Shown here: positions 47,599 through 59,760 of the stretch, piece by piece | Layout: every line of letters begins with the position of its first letter | Numbering within the stretch: the first letter of the stretch is position 1 | Source of the DNA: Stichopus chloronotus | Lineage: Eukaryota > Echinodermata > Holothuroidea > Aspidochirotida > Stichopodidae | Assembly: GCA_021234535.1 (NCBI GenBank) | Contig: CM037836.1 | Coordinates: 25,906,769-25,970,768 of the forward strand | Direction: 5' to 3' | DNA length: 64,000 nt | Made by a program: the position numbers and the translations under genes | Notes under the pieces: model-generated | Database searches by the model: none | What the model saw: the letters and a program-made list of their open reading frames with translations, nothing else | Told to the model about the DNA's origin: nothing

Positions 47599-50272
47599 GA
47601 AAGGCCATGTGAATGCATCATTATTTTCAAAGTCAGTTCTACTGGTTAAGCTTTGAAAGGAGGTGCAGTCTTTACGCAACTCCTTAAGCTGGATTGGAAA
47701 ATACTGTTGTATAAGAAATGGTAACATAATTACTAATATATTCAGGTATTTATGTACTGATGGGCTTGTTAAACAGAAGAGTTATTGCTACGGATTTTAA
47801 CATATCAACTCACCAATTACGAAGAAACTGTGGTTTGTTAGGCATCCCAGAGAAAGTCGTTGGAATGAAAGGTGCATTTTGTATTGTAAATTTTGTTTAA
47901 TTTTACTGATTACTGTTTGTTTCAAGTTTACTGAACATAACCAGCAGCAATATTTTTAATATGCCTCGTAATATAAGATTACAAGCTCACCATTACAGCT
48001 CACCAGAAAGAGAATTGTTCCAAGATGTCATTATGAAACTTAAAACATGTGCTGACGACATGAGGGCATTGTCTGGATGTTTTGTTTGAGAATGGAAAAC
48101 CATATACCTTACAATGGGCTATTCCATTGCATGTACTATTTTGCAGTGACAAGGTGGCTGGCCTGGTTAGTGATCAAGTGTACCTGATGATGTTATTCTT
48201 CCAGGAATAGTGTGAAACAATGTGCCTGGCAAGAATTTGAAGCCAAGATCATCGTTTGGTTGCTAAAGATAAAAGTTAATCTATTAAGAATGTGATTTCA
48301 CTTTTTATTGGGTTGCTCAACCCTTAAGACTGTGAAGTTGTTCCCTTCAGTTATTTTACAGATGAAGTGGTATTCAGTTTAACAAAAAGACTGAAATGTT
48401 TTGGTTTTTTTTGTCATTAGTTGTTCCTATTCTTTTCTTTTCAATTGATTTATGTTGTCTTGTTGTCTCAGTTTGATGGTTTAAAATTTAAGTTAAATGT
48501 TGTGAATGGCACAAAGGTGTAAGGTCATCACAGCAGAAATGCCCTGAAATGTTTTTGGTTTTTATTTACAAGTCAGGTATCATAGATAAATAGGTCATTG
48601 CAAATAGATATCATATACTAATTAAGATGCAAAGTGGCGATATGTGAAGCCTGAGGTTTTCTACTGCAAAAAATTTGAAAAAAAAATTGGGGATGGGTAT
48701 CTAATTTGTCAAATATGATCAAAGCAAATCACCATGTAGCAACACCCGTAGAAATCATGTTGATGTGAAATTGGCAGTCGCATGTGTAAATCATTTTGAC
48801 ATTTGGAGAGGGATTATCACAGAAATATTTGTTACTGTCTGAAGCAGTTACCTTGTCGGTGGGGTTGTGTTTTAATTGAGGTGGAGCTATCAAATAGAAG
48901 TATGAGTGGGAATCGTTACAGTCAGTGTATGAGTGTTTTGCCAATAGGGTTGTCACACTGAAACCCCAATTAGTCATTTAAAGTACATTTTCACAAGATG
49001 GGTTGTCTTCTGTATTGTATTTTAAGTACTATCCAATGAACAGTTGTACAGTACTTCACATTGCTACATTTATGCATCAGACGAAAAGTAACTAGTATTA
49101 AGCAAAATTCTTGTATCTATGGATACTTGCTTTAGAGTGTCACTTCAACGCAAAGCTGTTTTTGACAAATTTCATGTTTGATTTTCAAGAATGGGAACAC
49201 TTATCTACTGAAGGGAATTTTTTTTTATTTGCAAGAATGAAGTGTATTTGTATATTGCTCAAGCACCAACATGCCTTAGCTTATTCTTCACATCAAATGC
49301 TCAAATTTGTGTACTGAAAATAGCTGATTTATCCTACTCTGTCTGTGTCAAAACATGTAGAGTAAATTAGTCAAAGCTTATTTAAAGAACAGAAATTTTT
49401 AACATTGATATTCACTTTCAAAAATGAATTGATTCAGACAGGTCTCCGAGAGCCTGATCATAGCAGGGAGTCTTCCGTCAAAAACAAACTGAAAAACACA
49501 ATGGCTGATCATTTACTATTTTCAACAACAAAGTCAAATTAATTGCTTTCAAAATACGCTCTTCAAAAATCACCATGTATTGCTCCACTTTGCAGGGTAA
49601 AGGCGTTGCAAGGTTAGTGAAATGATCGTCAGGAATTTTTGCCAGAGTCAGCATGTAGCTCTGTTTTTGTTGATTGGTTAGAAGTATTTATATATATATC
49701 TAGTATATTCAGTACAGTATTTACTTTGAGATGGGAGTGATTATGAATCTGCGTTGCATGAAGTCTTTTACTTAAACATTAACACCATTTCATACATTGC
49801 AAGAGCTCTTAGGAAACACTTCCACAGTGTTAGTGTGCATTCTCTCTGTAAAGAGGTTGAAGCTTGTGGCACCTCCTATACCCTTGCATTCTCATTCAAT
49901 AGAGAGAAGACTTCTCCCCTACCACCATGCTTCTCCCTTACTATTATACCACACAGATGTATTGGAAATGTTTTTGGCTTCTCCCTTACTATTATACCAC
50001 ACAGATGTATTGGAAATGTTTTCATCATTCAGTAGAAACAGTGAACTTACATTAACAGCAATATTTTGTACATACATAATTACATTGTATCGGGGAGTAT
50101 GGTACAGTAGATGCTAATTTGAAGGGAAATGTGTATCCTTAGATGTTGTGTGAATTGATTCCAAACATGTCAACACAGTTGTCTTGAGAGAGTTCTCTTC
50201 TCTGAATCTCACAAAACCAGAGATACAAGGCTATGTCCTTTTCTTTTATGTTGGAGCAATCAGTGCAATAAA
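47599..50272 (+). other. Probable SPG21 3' UTR and flank
   Basis: No gene is visible here. The first clear AATAAA in a plausible setting (50267-50272, GCAATAAAAGC) lies 2.7 kb past the SPG21 stop. A shorter UTR using a variant signal is equally possible. The stretch includes a 47-bp tandem duplication near 49.93 kb. Confidence 0.3.
49929..50022. repeat. Recent 47-bp tandem duplication
   Basis: Two adjacent near-identical copies of the segment GCTTCTCCCTTACTATTATA...GGAAATGTTTT. The second copy starts about 49976. Confidence 0.9.
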
Positions 50273-50998
50273 AGCACCAAAATGAAGATTATTGTGTATT
50301 TGTGGTAGGTATGTGTCACACTTGCCAGCAGGATCAGTTTGGTCCCTGGAACATACCAATATTTACATGAATGGCAAGCCTTGAATGCAAAGGCATCTTT
50401 GTTCATGTAGTCTTCAGTAGTACTTTGATAATTTTGCGAGTTGCAAGCGTTAATGCACAGTATTGGTAAAATGCTCATCTGTTTTTTTTTTTCTTCTATT
50501 GACATCAGGCCATAATTAGTGAAAACAGATGCAACCAGTATTTAATACTCTAGCAAGAATCACATTGTATGTTGGTTTGTCGAATATCATTGCAAAGCTG
50601 CATTTCAAAATGTGACAGATTTTTTTAAGAATCATTAAAATGCCATTTTTAATGATCCTCTATGGCTTTCTTTTGAGATTGATGACATCATTTGGGAGTG
50701 ATACTTGCTTTTTCAATCGTTAAATTGTGCTACAATGAAATTTTCATTTTTCACTTTTTGTACAGTACATTCCTAGTTATTAAAATAGGGTGGCAAGTTT
50801 CTTTGAAAGCATTTTTGCAATTATACAAATAGAAACAAGGAATTTTCTCAATTTTCAAGACAGAATGAAAGCTAGCAGCATTCAGCTATCATGAGAAATT
50901 AAGTGAGATTTAATTCAATCTAAACCATCACTTTAAAAATATATTTGGAAAATAAAAAAAACATACAATTTTGGTTTTTCTGCCAGTTCCCTCTTTTT

Positions 50999-53060
50999 GG
51001 TTCCTTGCATCAGCAAAGAAACATATGCCGTCCGGTTGGCATGTGTGTGTATATGTGTCTGTAGGCTGTAACTCAACAGGGGAAAGTTGGATGGAAGTCA
51101 GACTTGGGATGTAGGTCTACAATATTAATTAAGAAGGTGTGCCCTATTGTTTTTGGTGTAGGTCAAAGGTCATGTGGGAGCACTGGGGGGAAAAACTCTG
51201 AAAACCTTTTAACAGGTTTTCTCAAGTTAGAAAACTTGGACAAAGTTTATACCTAGTATGTGGATTCATTATGGTAGTTGTGCCTTTGGGGTGTTCAAGA
51301 TTTTGGGGTGCAAATGGGTCATATGGACCCATTCATGAAATCACGCAAAATGTCACTTCTACAGATTGTATGTTATTAAGTTGAAATTGTGCCACATTAC
51401 TACTATGGTGAAGGTTTCTTCAGGTTGTTCAGGATTAATGGTCCCATATTGACCATCTTATAAAATCATGCTAAATGTTCATCTGCATATTTTGCTTTAC
51501 CGTGTGAAAGGTTTGTCAAATTAGCATTGTGGTAGTGGAACTGTATGCAGTGTTCAACATTTGTGAGTCCAACTTCAGAGTGGGCCATAAATTATGCAAA
51601 GTGATAGTTTTCCTACAAATTATATGTTACAGTGTTTAGAACTTTTTGTATGAGTACTATGGTAGTCAGTACTTTGGCTGATCAGCATTCTTCAGGACAA
51701 ATGGTACTGCCATTGATTATAGCACGCTGTTAAATGGGTGTTGTTCAATTCTTGAAGTAGGTCTCAAAGTTTATTAATATTCCATGTATTGTTAACATTG
51801 CAATAAGCAAGCCACCTGTGCTGTATCAATCACCTCTGGGGTCAGTCAGCTCAGCAAGTGATGGGCAGCTTGCTATTTGGACATTAACTGTTTGAAAATG
51901 TAGGTCCAGAGAAAGGAAGACAGGTTTCAATTGATGGTCTTTAACATTCCTCCTTGCTTCCTACAGCCAGCTCTCTTTTCAGTAGTCTGATAAAGGACAT
52001 TTGCATGCTGCCTTTTGGTTCAGGTAAGTGCTATTGTGGTGAAGCACTATACACTTGGCTGATCAGCATTCTTAAGGACAAAATGGGGTCCAAACTGTTA
52101 GGTTCCTACCACAAGGAACCCATGTAGTCACTGCAGCATATGTATGTGTGTTGGATAAGAATGTGGGGTATGTTACCCAACAACTCAATAACCGAGTGGT
52201 GAATGTTTTTCAAAGTTTGTGTGTATGTGAATGATATTGAGTGGATGTGCTCTATTGCTTTTGGTGGAGGTCAAAGGTCATTTGGTATCACCAGAGGGAA
52301 AAAAGTGAATTTCTTTGAGTTTGCTATAACTTAGTGTTCTTTGTTCAAACAGTAACATAATTTTAGGATATGGTAGACTGGTGGGTGGAGAAAATACAGT
52401 AACAATCTCATTAATATGAAAGGGTCAAAAGGTTGGAAAAAGATGTTTTATTGATATCTCTCCAACAAAACATTTTAAGGGGATGGTGTAATGCAAAGTT
52501 TTTTTCCTCCGTGTGAGGTGAATACGATGACCTCATTTGATCCCACTTGACCTTTGTGACCTTTCTGTGACGCATGGATAGGTCTTGTTAAGACAAACCC
52601 AAAATCCAATTATACTACCCACCTTTGATGCTACTAAGTCAAGTTAAGTTACATTTTAGTGAAAACTTGATGTACCTGAAAGTAACTGCAGCAGCACTCA
52701 GGTTGTGCTGAATACAGACTCAGTGTATACAGATATGCACAGGTTCGCAAGTTGTTGTGTAATTGCCTCTACATAAATGGCATGCACAAAAAACTACTGT
52801 ACTGTACTTTTAGTAAATGGGAATGGTGTAATTCTTCCAACCACATCATCAGGACCTGCTTGATCTCAAATGATGATTGCCCCCCACCCAAAAAAAAAAA
52901 CTATGGTATTCGCAACTTTTGATATATATATGATAGGAAGGTTCCTAAGTAACCTTGAATTTTACCACTGCCCTGCAATTTCAGACCTCCTTATCTCAGG
53001 CTGGGTTTAAAGTTAAAGAATCTTCATGCAAAGAACCAAAGTGCCCTTGGGCTTTTGTTT
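50999..53060 (+). mobile_element. Helitron-like element(s), second subfamily
   Basis: Starts GGTTCCTTGCATC, followed by TG-rich sequence and a monomer with exact DR1 (51160-51172). A second 5'-like hairpin, GGTTCCTACCACAAGGAACC, lies at 52101-52120 with TG-rich sequence and another DR1 (52268-52280). The 3' end shows GCAAAGAACC (53028-53037) and a hairpin AAAGTGCCC/GGGCTTT. This may be two elements, one inserted next to or in the other. Confidence 0.55.
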
Positions 53061-54370
53061 TGGGAAATGATAAATTGTGGATTACCCTTGGTTAAGTCTA
53101 AAGGACTACAGTTAAAATAATCTCCACAAAAATGAACCACAGAGCTGATTGGGGTCTTGTTTTCCATCTTTCTTGCTTTTTTTCTCATGTAATTAGATCA
53201 AATTTAAACTTTTAATCCCAAATATGATGATCTGGAACCGAATATTACCATTTAGCAAACAGAGCTTCTTGCAAGACAGTCACAGAGCTGTATAACCTTC
53301 AGTAACAAGCCAGCAACCACTTAGCATCTCACTAAAGCCATCCATGCTACAGAAAGTAGCATCAAAGTTCTTCCACTGCAGCTGGGCACAATTCTCTGCA
53401 TTACCTCCTGCAAATATTCTAGATGTTCAATTACAATTGTTTTACAAAGTCTCATAATACCAACAATAGACTGTCATTAAGCTGGATTGTTATTAATGGC
53501 AATTTCTGTTCAGGCCGATATAATCCAACCTGACATTTGAATTGGTGACCTGGTCTTGAAGTCTTAATTCATTTACTGAGGGGAATTGTGTTGTCTATTT
53601 TCCCTAGGCCTTAAGATACAATGAAATGGCCTTTATGTTAAAGGCTGTATTGCATCACCCTAAGCTATATTTTTACCTCCCTGAAAGGAAAATTCTCAAC
53701 TGGTTCTAAGTTACAGTACTCTAAGATTGACAGCAAATTCGAAAGATTCAGAGCAGCTCATATTACACAGCGTACACAGGGATCCATCATCCATTGTTTT
53801 GATTACACATGTGGAGGAATGTAAGACAGGCTGAGGGAGGGACTAGAGGTAGGTGGTTGGGAGAATTGAAACTGTCTGGGGTGATGCATTACAGCCTTTA
53901 ATATTGACACAAAATGGAAGTGAAAATAAAAATGGCAAACAACCATAACATTCTGGTTACACAATCTTGCTGGATGCCTACATGCGTGATCAGAGGGAAG
54001 AAACAGGACTGGCACAAGATCATGACACCTACTCCTTTATCAACACTGAGAGACACATTTAATTATTTCTCACAGTCACTGAATCCAAGTTTGGTTGATG
54101 ACAGGCTCAATTTTAAACCATGGGTCAATACTGTAACAACATTAATGCAAGAGATAACAAAACAGCCATCTAGATAAAAACAAGACAAAACATCAGTTTC
54201 ATTCCTTAGAGTACAGCAACACAAACTATTGATATACACCATAGACTCCATACTCTTGGCAACTTTTCTCTCAACGTAGGGCAGTTATGCAAATTTAGCA
54301 ACAACTTCCTCTACTGGTGTTCATTGACATGCTTATACACATCCAATTGTTCAAGATATTTGCTGATGAT

Positions 54371-54811
54371 CTAAACACCTTTGAATGGCTTGCGATTGAA
54401 GTTTCCATGCACGAGTAATGTCCTCCCTTTCAGCATTCTCCTCCAGAGTATTTCCATTCCTGAGATGGTTTTCATCCGCTTGTGGAATCCGTGTTTAGTC
54501 AACCTCTTTCTGACTTTAGGCTGGTATTCATTACCTCTTGCTTTACATCTGATTGCCTGCAAGCCTGTGAAGCTGAAGACTGAGCTGTGGTCTGAAGTTC
54601 TCGGGTTTTGAAGGAGATAGTTTCTGGCAATTCGTAAACAAGAGCTATTCCTCACACAAGCGAATTGCAAAGGTCCTGTTGAAGGTAAATGACTGCTTAT
54701 CTTGTTGCTCTCTCCCGATGTAATTATAGTGTTTCTCAGATGAGTAAGAGTGGACGGTTTCAATCTGAAAGAATAAGGCATCACAGCACTTTCAAACAGA
54801 ATCAAAAACAT
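54371..54811 (-). CDS. MRPL34: Mitochondrial large-subunit ribosomal protein bL34m
   Basis: An open frame of 146 codons ends at TAG (54371-54373). Its C-terminal 57 residues carry the bL34 signature: KARGNEYQP is identical to the human MRPL34 block, followed by a basic segment ([17 protein letters not shown]) and [12 protein letters not shown]. bL34 is a small, highly basic protein that binds rRNA in the large mitoribosomal subunit. The 89 residues before KARGNEYQP are Ser/Arg-rich and could be a mitochondrial targeting sequence, but are about twice the human length. A possible acceptor (ACCTTCAACAG) would start the exon at 54675, leaving about 44 residues before the block, like the human protein. 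Thus 54371-54675 is secure and the Met at 54811 is provisional. An ATTAAA on the minus strand at 54058-54063 is a weak poly(A) candidate. Confidence 0.85.
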   Translation of the reverse strand: MFLILFESAVMPYSFRLKPSTLTHLRNTIITSGESNKISSHLPSTGPLQFACVRNSSCLRIARNYLLQNPRTSDHSSVFSFTGLQAIRCKARGNEYQPKVRKRLTKHGFHKRMKTISGMEILWRRMLKGRTLLVHGNFNRKPFKGV

Positions 54812-55882
54812 TTTAACCTACTGTACATTTATAGATCAACCAGTAACTATACATTACAAACAATAGTTTGACACTTGAAAATCTTGACAGTAGACTGAAG
54901 GCCCTTCAAAGGATATCATAAATAACTCTTATTGTCAAGTAATAAGGAAGTATTTCATTGGCAATTCTTGCTTTTCATAATGTTCATTCTCTCTGTTTTC
55001 ATAATTATTTGAAGTATCAACCCCATATGACACTGTCTCTGTAGTGTTGCACTCATTGTTAACTTCTGTGTGTATTACTTTACTGTGGGACTGTGTTTTG
55101 TTACATACTACATAAAGTCAGTACAAAAGCGTTACACCCTAGTACCCAAGTTTGATAAACCAAAATGAATGACATTTCAAGTTACTATAGCAAGAAGCGT
55201 CAGTTTCGGATTTTTTTTTTTTTTTTATCAAATTGCCTTTTTGGTTACTGTTTCCTATTGTGGAGAAATTTTCAAATTAACAGTACTTACAGGTATTCAC
55301 TCATCTCCCCAAGTTACATTTTTGGCTGTGGGTAAGCAAAATCCTAAGTTGGTTCTGCTATTTGATTGAAAGCAAATTTAAAAGATGAATGCATACACAG
55401 AGGTGGAGTATATTGATTACAGACTTGCCAACACCAAGAACAGTGAACCTTGAGGTTCTTACAACAAACCCCTGAAATAACATTCCAAACCTGGAGACTT
55501 CTTAATGACTCATACTATGAACACTGTTTTCTAAACTAGAGAGATTTGACTTTTTTTTCCAGCTTCTTGGGCTACCTCTTGTAGGTGATATAAAAAGAAA
55601 ATACAGATGATGGTCCCCTCCCACATTGTTTTGGCCGCCGCATCGATTTCTTTTCTATTCATTTCTTATAATTATATCCTGTAGTTTATTTTTGTCAGAA
55701 ATTTCAAAATACTAAGTTACAATACTACCAAATTGAATGTCTGGTTCTGTAAATTTCTTGAGCAAATTTGTTTGTCACAATCTTTTCAGGTTTGTCATAT
55801 TTACCTTGCCAGGCCTACATGTACTGTATACTGTACTGCAGAACGCCGTGCATACACAACTGGTCATACACACATGTACTGT

Positions 55883-56344
55883 CAGTGGCGTACCCAGGAA
55901 TTTGTGGAGGGGGAGGCCGTAGCTTCTGCCAGAATTATTGCAATTGAAAGTTTCGAGCGTAGCGCCACAATCGGTTGGTGTGGAGCGTACAAGAAAGTTT
56001 TTGCTAGGGGGGGCATGCTTTCCCGGGAAAATTGTGAAATCTGCAGATCTCCTGCAATCTGGAGCATTTAAGAAGACCTTAAAAGACCTTCCAAGGGGAG
56101 GGGGTGCAAACTTGTGAAGACTATCTAAGCGGAGCGCCACCATCGGTTGGCACGGAGCATACAAGAAAATTTTGGGTTTTGCAAACCCCCCAGATGGCTG
56201 GAAATAGCCCTTCCCAAGTTTTTTCAGCTGGATGAACCCAGCCTTATTTCTGATATTTTCAGCAAGATATGCAGTATTTAAAAAAAAATGGGGAATGTGA
56301 GGGGGGGCCATGGCCCAATGGCCACCCCCCTGTGTATGCTAGTG
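55883..56344. mobile_element. hAT-like MITE, 462 bp, with 8-bp TSD
   Basis: The left end CAGTGGCGTACCCAGG and right end CCTGTGTATGCTAGTG are imperfect inverted repeats (about 12 of 16). The element is flanked by a perfect 8-bp direct repeat TGTACTGT (55875-55882 and 56345-56352). Eight-bp duplications and CAGTGGCG-type ends are typical of hAT. The interior holds the GCGGAGCGCCACCATCGG word shared with other copies, and open frames on both strands without transposase similarity. Confidence 0.9.
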
Positions 56345-57301
56345 TGTACTGTAGCCTATGTGGGCCTACATTTGCATGGTAATCAAAGGTACAAAGTCTT
56401 GTACGGCACTAGGTGATCTTTTGAGGGAGCATCTGTATGTGTCGGGCTGGATAGGAATGTTGATGCTGGACATACATTGTAGTCTATGCATAAGGTCATG
56501 TATATATCGGAAACAGGCCATTTTGTTACTAAAAATAAAAATGGCCCTCATGCTCCATTTTCTCAGAAAGTGCAGACGATCAACTTTTTTTCTTTTTCAA
56601 GGCCCAAAGGGTGTCAGTGCTCCTTGACAATAACCTCAGGCTAGGACCAAGGGAATGGAACTTGAAAGTCATAGAATACCGTCCACCACTTGCATGAGCT
56701 GAAACGTGCCACTGAAAATTTCATTATTTGAAAAAAATCATTATTCAAAAAAAATCTGCCACAACTCCTTACCATGAATTTCATCGGAATTTGTTTCAAA
56801 TGCTTTCTTGGATTTGGAATGAAAACTTCACCTCCTCACACTATAAAGCCTCACACAGCATAAATCCACAGTTCAAACCAATTTTCAGCCATATCCATGT
56901 ACAGTGTTGGTAGATCGTTTCAGTACGTGAATGTTTTCAATAGTGTACTTAGCACAAGATTAACTGTACAAAGTAGCCAGTATATGCTTGAACATATTTT
57001 TTATTTACACATGGGTACTTGCCTGTAATTACCAAATAATTGCCAAATAATGAATAATGAAAAAAAGCATCATGTATTTTCTCTGACTTTCATTCCTTCA
57101 GCCTAACCCCTAACTGGCAAGAATCCTAACGTCACAAAGGCCCAAAAAGTAACACTTACAGCTGTGTGAATGGCCCTACGAATCAATTTTTCTGCCAAAT
57201 GATAATTTCAGCAGGACTGACTACTGAAGTAAATGTACTGTCAGTACCGAAACATTTGTTCCCAGAACGACAACATTTGCAGGTTGTGGTTACTCGCAGA
57301 G

Positions 57302-57520
57302 ATAAAATGAAGAGGTTAGCCGCACCGCCACCAGCCAAAGGCTTCTAATGTTAGTATCTATGCTTGAGGTTGGTTAAAAATAAAATGGCCTTAGAAACAG
57401 GTATCCAACGACATAGTGGAAGACGGGAAGCGCACTTTCATGAGGCTGTCGTACTATTGTAATTACATTTTACTTCCACGTTACTAGTTAAATGCTAGTG
57501 GGTGAACTACAATAACATTA
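57302..57520 (+). repeat. 220-bp direct repeat, copy 1
   Basis: Runs from ATAAAATGAAGAGGTTAG to CTACAATAACATTA. It matches 58300-58521 at over 90% by eye and flanks the RT fragment between them. Confidence 0.92.
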
Positions 57521-57530
57521 TGGGGTTGAT

Positions 57531-58230
57531 CTGACGAGGGCAGATTCTATTAAGTACTTGGGTGGTGATCATAACCAAGAATCTCAATTGGGGAAATCAT
57601 ATACAGCCTGTTTGTAATAGAGGAAACAAGGTTCTCAGCCTGTTACGTAGGAACCTCTCTTTTTGTTCTAAGGAAGTTAAACTGGCTGCATATAAAGGTT
57701 TACTTTGGCCTTTGTTGGAGTATGCTTGTTCTGATTGGGATCCTTATCGGGCATCACTCAAGGGTAAACTTGAGGGAGTACAAAGGAGATCTGTTCGGTT
57801 TATTGCCAACGAGTACTCCCGTGAAGTTGGTTCGATGACTACCCTTTTGAAAGATCTTGGTCTCGGCACTTTAACTGATCGCCGTAGGCGTTGTAGGCTT
57901 CAAATTCTTGTAAAAGGTATCCATGGTCAAGCTAATATCCCTCTGTCTAGCCTTTGTAAACCCACTGGCATTACTCCCAACGTGCATGCCTTGCACTACC
58001 ACACCCCCTCTGCTAGGACAAATTGCTTCAAATACAGTTTTATCCCAAACACAATTCGGGATTGGAATGATCTCCCTGGCAGTCTTATCGAGAGGGCCGT
58101 TAGTCACCATTTGCCTGTGGAGTTTATTGTTAATTCACTGTGGGTTTGACCGACCTCACGGCGCGTATGTGGTGTACTAATGTCCTTGTTTGAATGTCTC
58201 ACCGTATTCAAAAGAAGAAGAAGAGAGAAG
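57531..58230 (+). pseudogene. 5'-truncated non-LTR retrotransposon (RT C-terminal part)
   Basis: LTRADSIKYLG is followed by a one-base frameshift near 57561. A frame then runs to the TGA at 58147-58149: VIITKNLNWGNHI, LLRRNL, YKGLLWPLLEYACSDWDPY, KLEGVQRRSVRFI, LGLGTLTDRRRRCRL and IRDWNDLP. These are the thumb and C-terminal blocks of jockey/CR1-type LINE reverse transcriptases. The YxDD catalytic core is absent. It ends in an AAG-rich tail at about 58211-58230. The family differs from the fragment at 28.2 kb. Confidence 0.9.
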
Positions 58231-58299
58231 CTCGTACATGATTCAGCGATAGCATAGGACCCGGTTCTGCTAAACTAATTGTTAGCCTTAGGCGTCAAC

Positions 58300-58521
58300 A
58301 TAAAACGAAGAGGTTAGCCGCCGCACTGCCACCAGCCAAAGGCTTCTAATGTTAGTATCTATGCTTGAGGTTGGTTAAAAATAAAATGGCCTTAGAAACA
58401 GGTATTCAACGACATAGTAGAAGACGGGAAGCGTACTTTCACGAGGCTGCCGTGCTATTGTAATTACATTTTACTTCCACTTTATTAATTAAATACTAGT
58501 GGGTGAACTACAATACCATTA
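58300..58521 (+). repeat. 220-bp direct repeat, copy 2
   Basis: Second copy of the 57302-57520 segment, starting ATAAAACGAAGAGGTTAG and ending CTACAATACCATTA, with scattered substitutions and small indels. Confidence 0.92.
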
Positions 58522-58819
58522 ACACCACAGATTTTTCAACAAAACGTCACCATTCTGATAAGTTGAACTATACCTGAAAACAAAAACCTACCCATGTGAT
58601 AAGGTGAAACTCAGAGATGCGCAACGTCGAAAAATATTCATGTTCTTATTCCTTCTTCTTTCAGGTTCACTCTCACACGACACACTTGTCGCAGTCAAAA
58701 TACCTTCTGCGCTCGAGTCCGAGTACATGTGTTGCACACTTTGGTTGACGCTCGCAATTGTTGCACAATGTCACAGCCAGCATGAGGAGCCAACTTCCTG
58801 CGCGATTCTAGTTACAACA

Positions 58820-59760
58820 CCAGAAAGCCAAAAGGTTATTCCGTGCACTATGGATGTACGAATCACCCCCATGAAAAGTTTTTGACCTTTGAATACTTTG
58901 CCCCCAAAAAGGACGTTGCACGTCCTCATAAAACAATAGGTGCAAATCTCGATAAAAGTCAGTAATTCAATATGGGCAATAAATGTAGCATGTGCTAAGT
59001 ATGACTATGAGATCCCTCACATCACAGTTACACTTATTGAGATGAAGTGTTTCAAGATGTTGCCTTTTAGTGATCTCAAATGACCTTTGACCTCCACAAA
59101 CACAATATGGCACAACTAACAAATATGAGCTATAGATATGCAAAGTATGAGATCAGTCATAGTCTTTCTTTTTGAGATACAAGTTTACATGGTTTTGATT
59201 TTTGGTGATCCCAAATATTCTTGACCTCCACCAAGACAACATGGGCCACCTACTCAATATGGGCCACCTTCAAGCAAAAGATGAAATTCCCTGCAATAAT
59301 AATAATAATAGTAATAATAATAATAAACAAATTTATAAAGCGCCTTATCCAGTCAAAATGTATAATTCGTATAATATATATATAAATACATATAGTATTT
59401 TACAAAGTTTTCAGTATGAAATCAGGTGTTCTCAAATGACCTTTGACCTCCACCAAATTTTCCTTCTTTAGAAATAGTGTTCAAAAGGCTTTCGTATTAT
59501 GACCTTTAATGACCTCAAATTACCTTCAACCTCCAACAAAATAATAAGGGGTCATCCACTGAAAATAGCCAACCTTCACACTAAGTAAGAGATCATTAAA
59601 GGTCACGCTTCTGGAGATATTGTGTTTACAAGGTTTTCACATTTTGACATCTCGTGACCTCAAATGACCTTTGATCATTTTCGAAAACAGTATGGATCAT
59701 CTTCTTATATAAGCAATCCACATGCTAAATATGAGATCCACCATAGTTACCCCCACGGTG
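58820..59760 (-). mobile_element. Helitron-like element, 5'-truncated copy
   Basis: On the minus strand the 3' end is a hairpin (AACCTTTTGGCTT) and terminal CTGG at 58823-58820 followed by T. Preceding monomers have exact DR1 at 59081-59093 and 59437-59449. No 5' hairpin or TG tract is found past about 59760. A TAA microsatellite (59296-59328) is inside. Confidence 0.65.
59296..59328. repeat. (AAT)n microsatellite
   Basis: About eleven AAT/TAA units with one AGT interruption. Confidence 0.95.

Noticed and set aside
53914..54177. 87-codon plus-strand open frame near MRPL34
   Set aside because: No recognisable motif. It sits antisense to the expected MRPL34 3' flank. Kept out, though it could hide an unknown exon.
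55775..56311. 178-codon open frame on the minus strand
   Set aside because: It lies almost wholly within the hAT-like MITE and its GC-rich repeat word, and the translation shows no domain. The same block is non-coding in other copies.
58604..58885. 93-codon open frame with a hydrophobic start
   Set aside because: It reads into the 3' end of the Helitron-like element (58820 onward) and so is probably not a real secreted protein.
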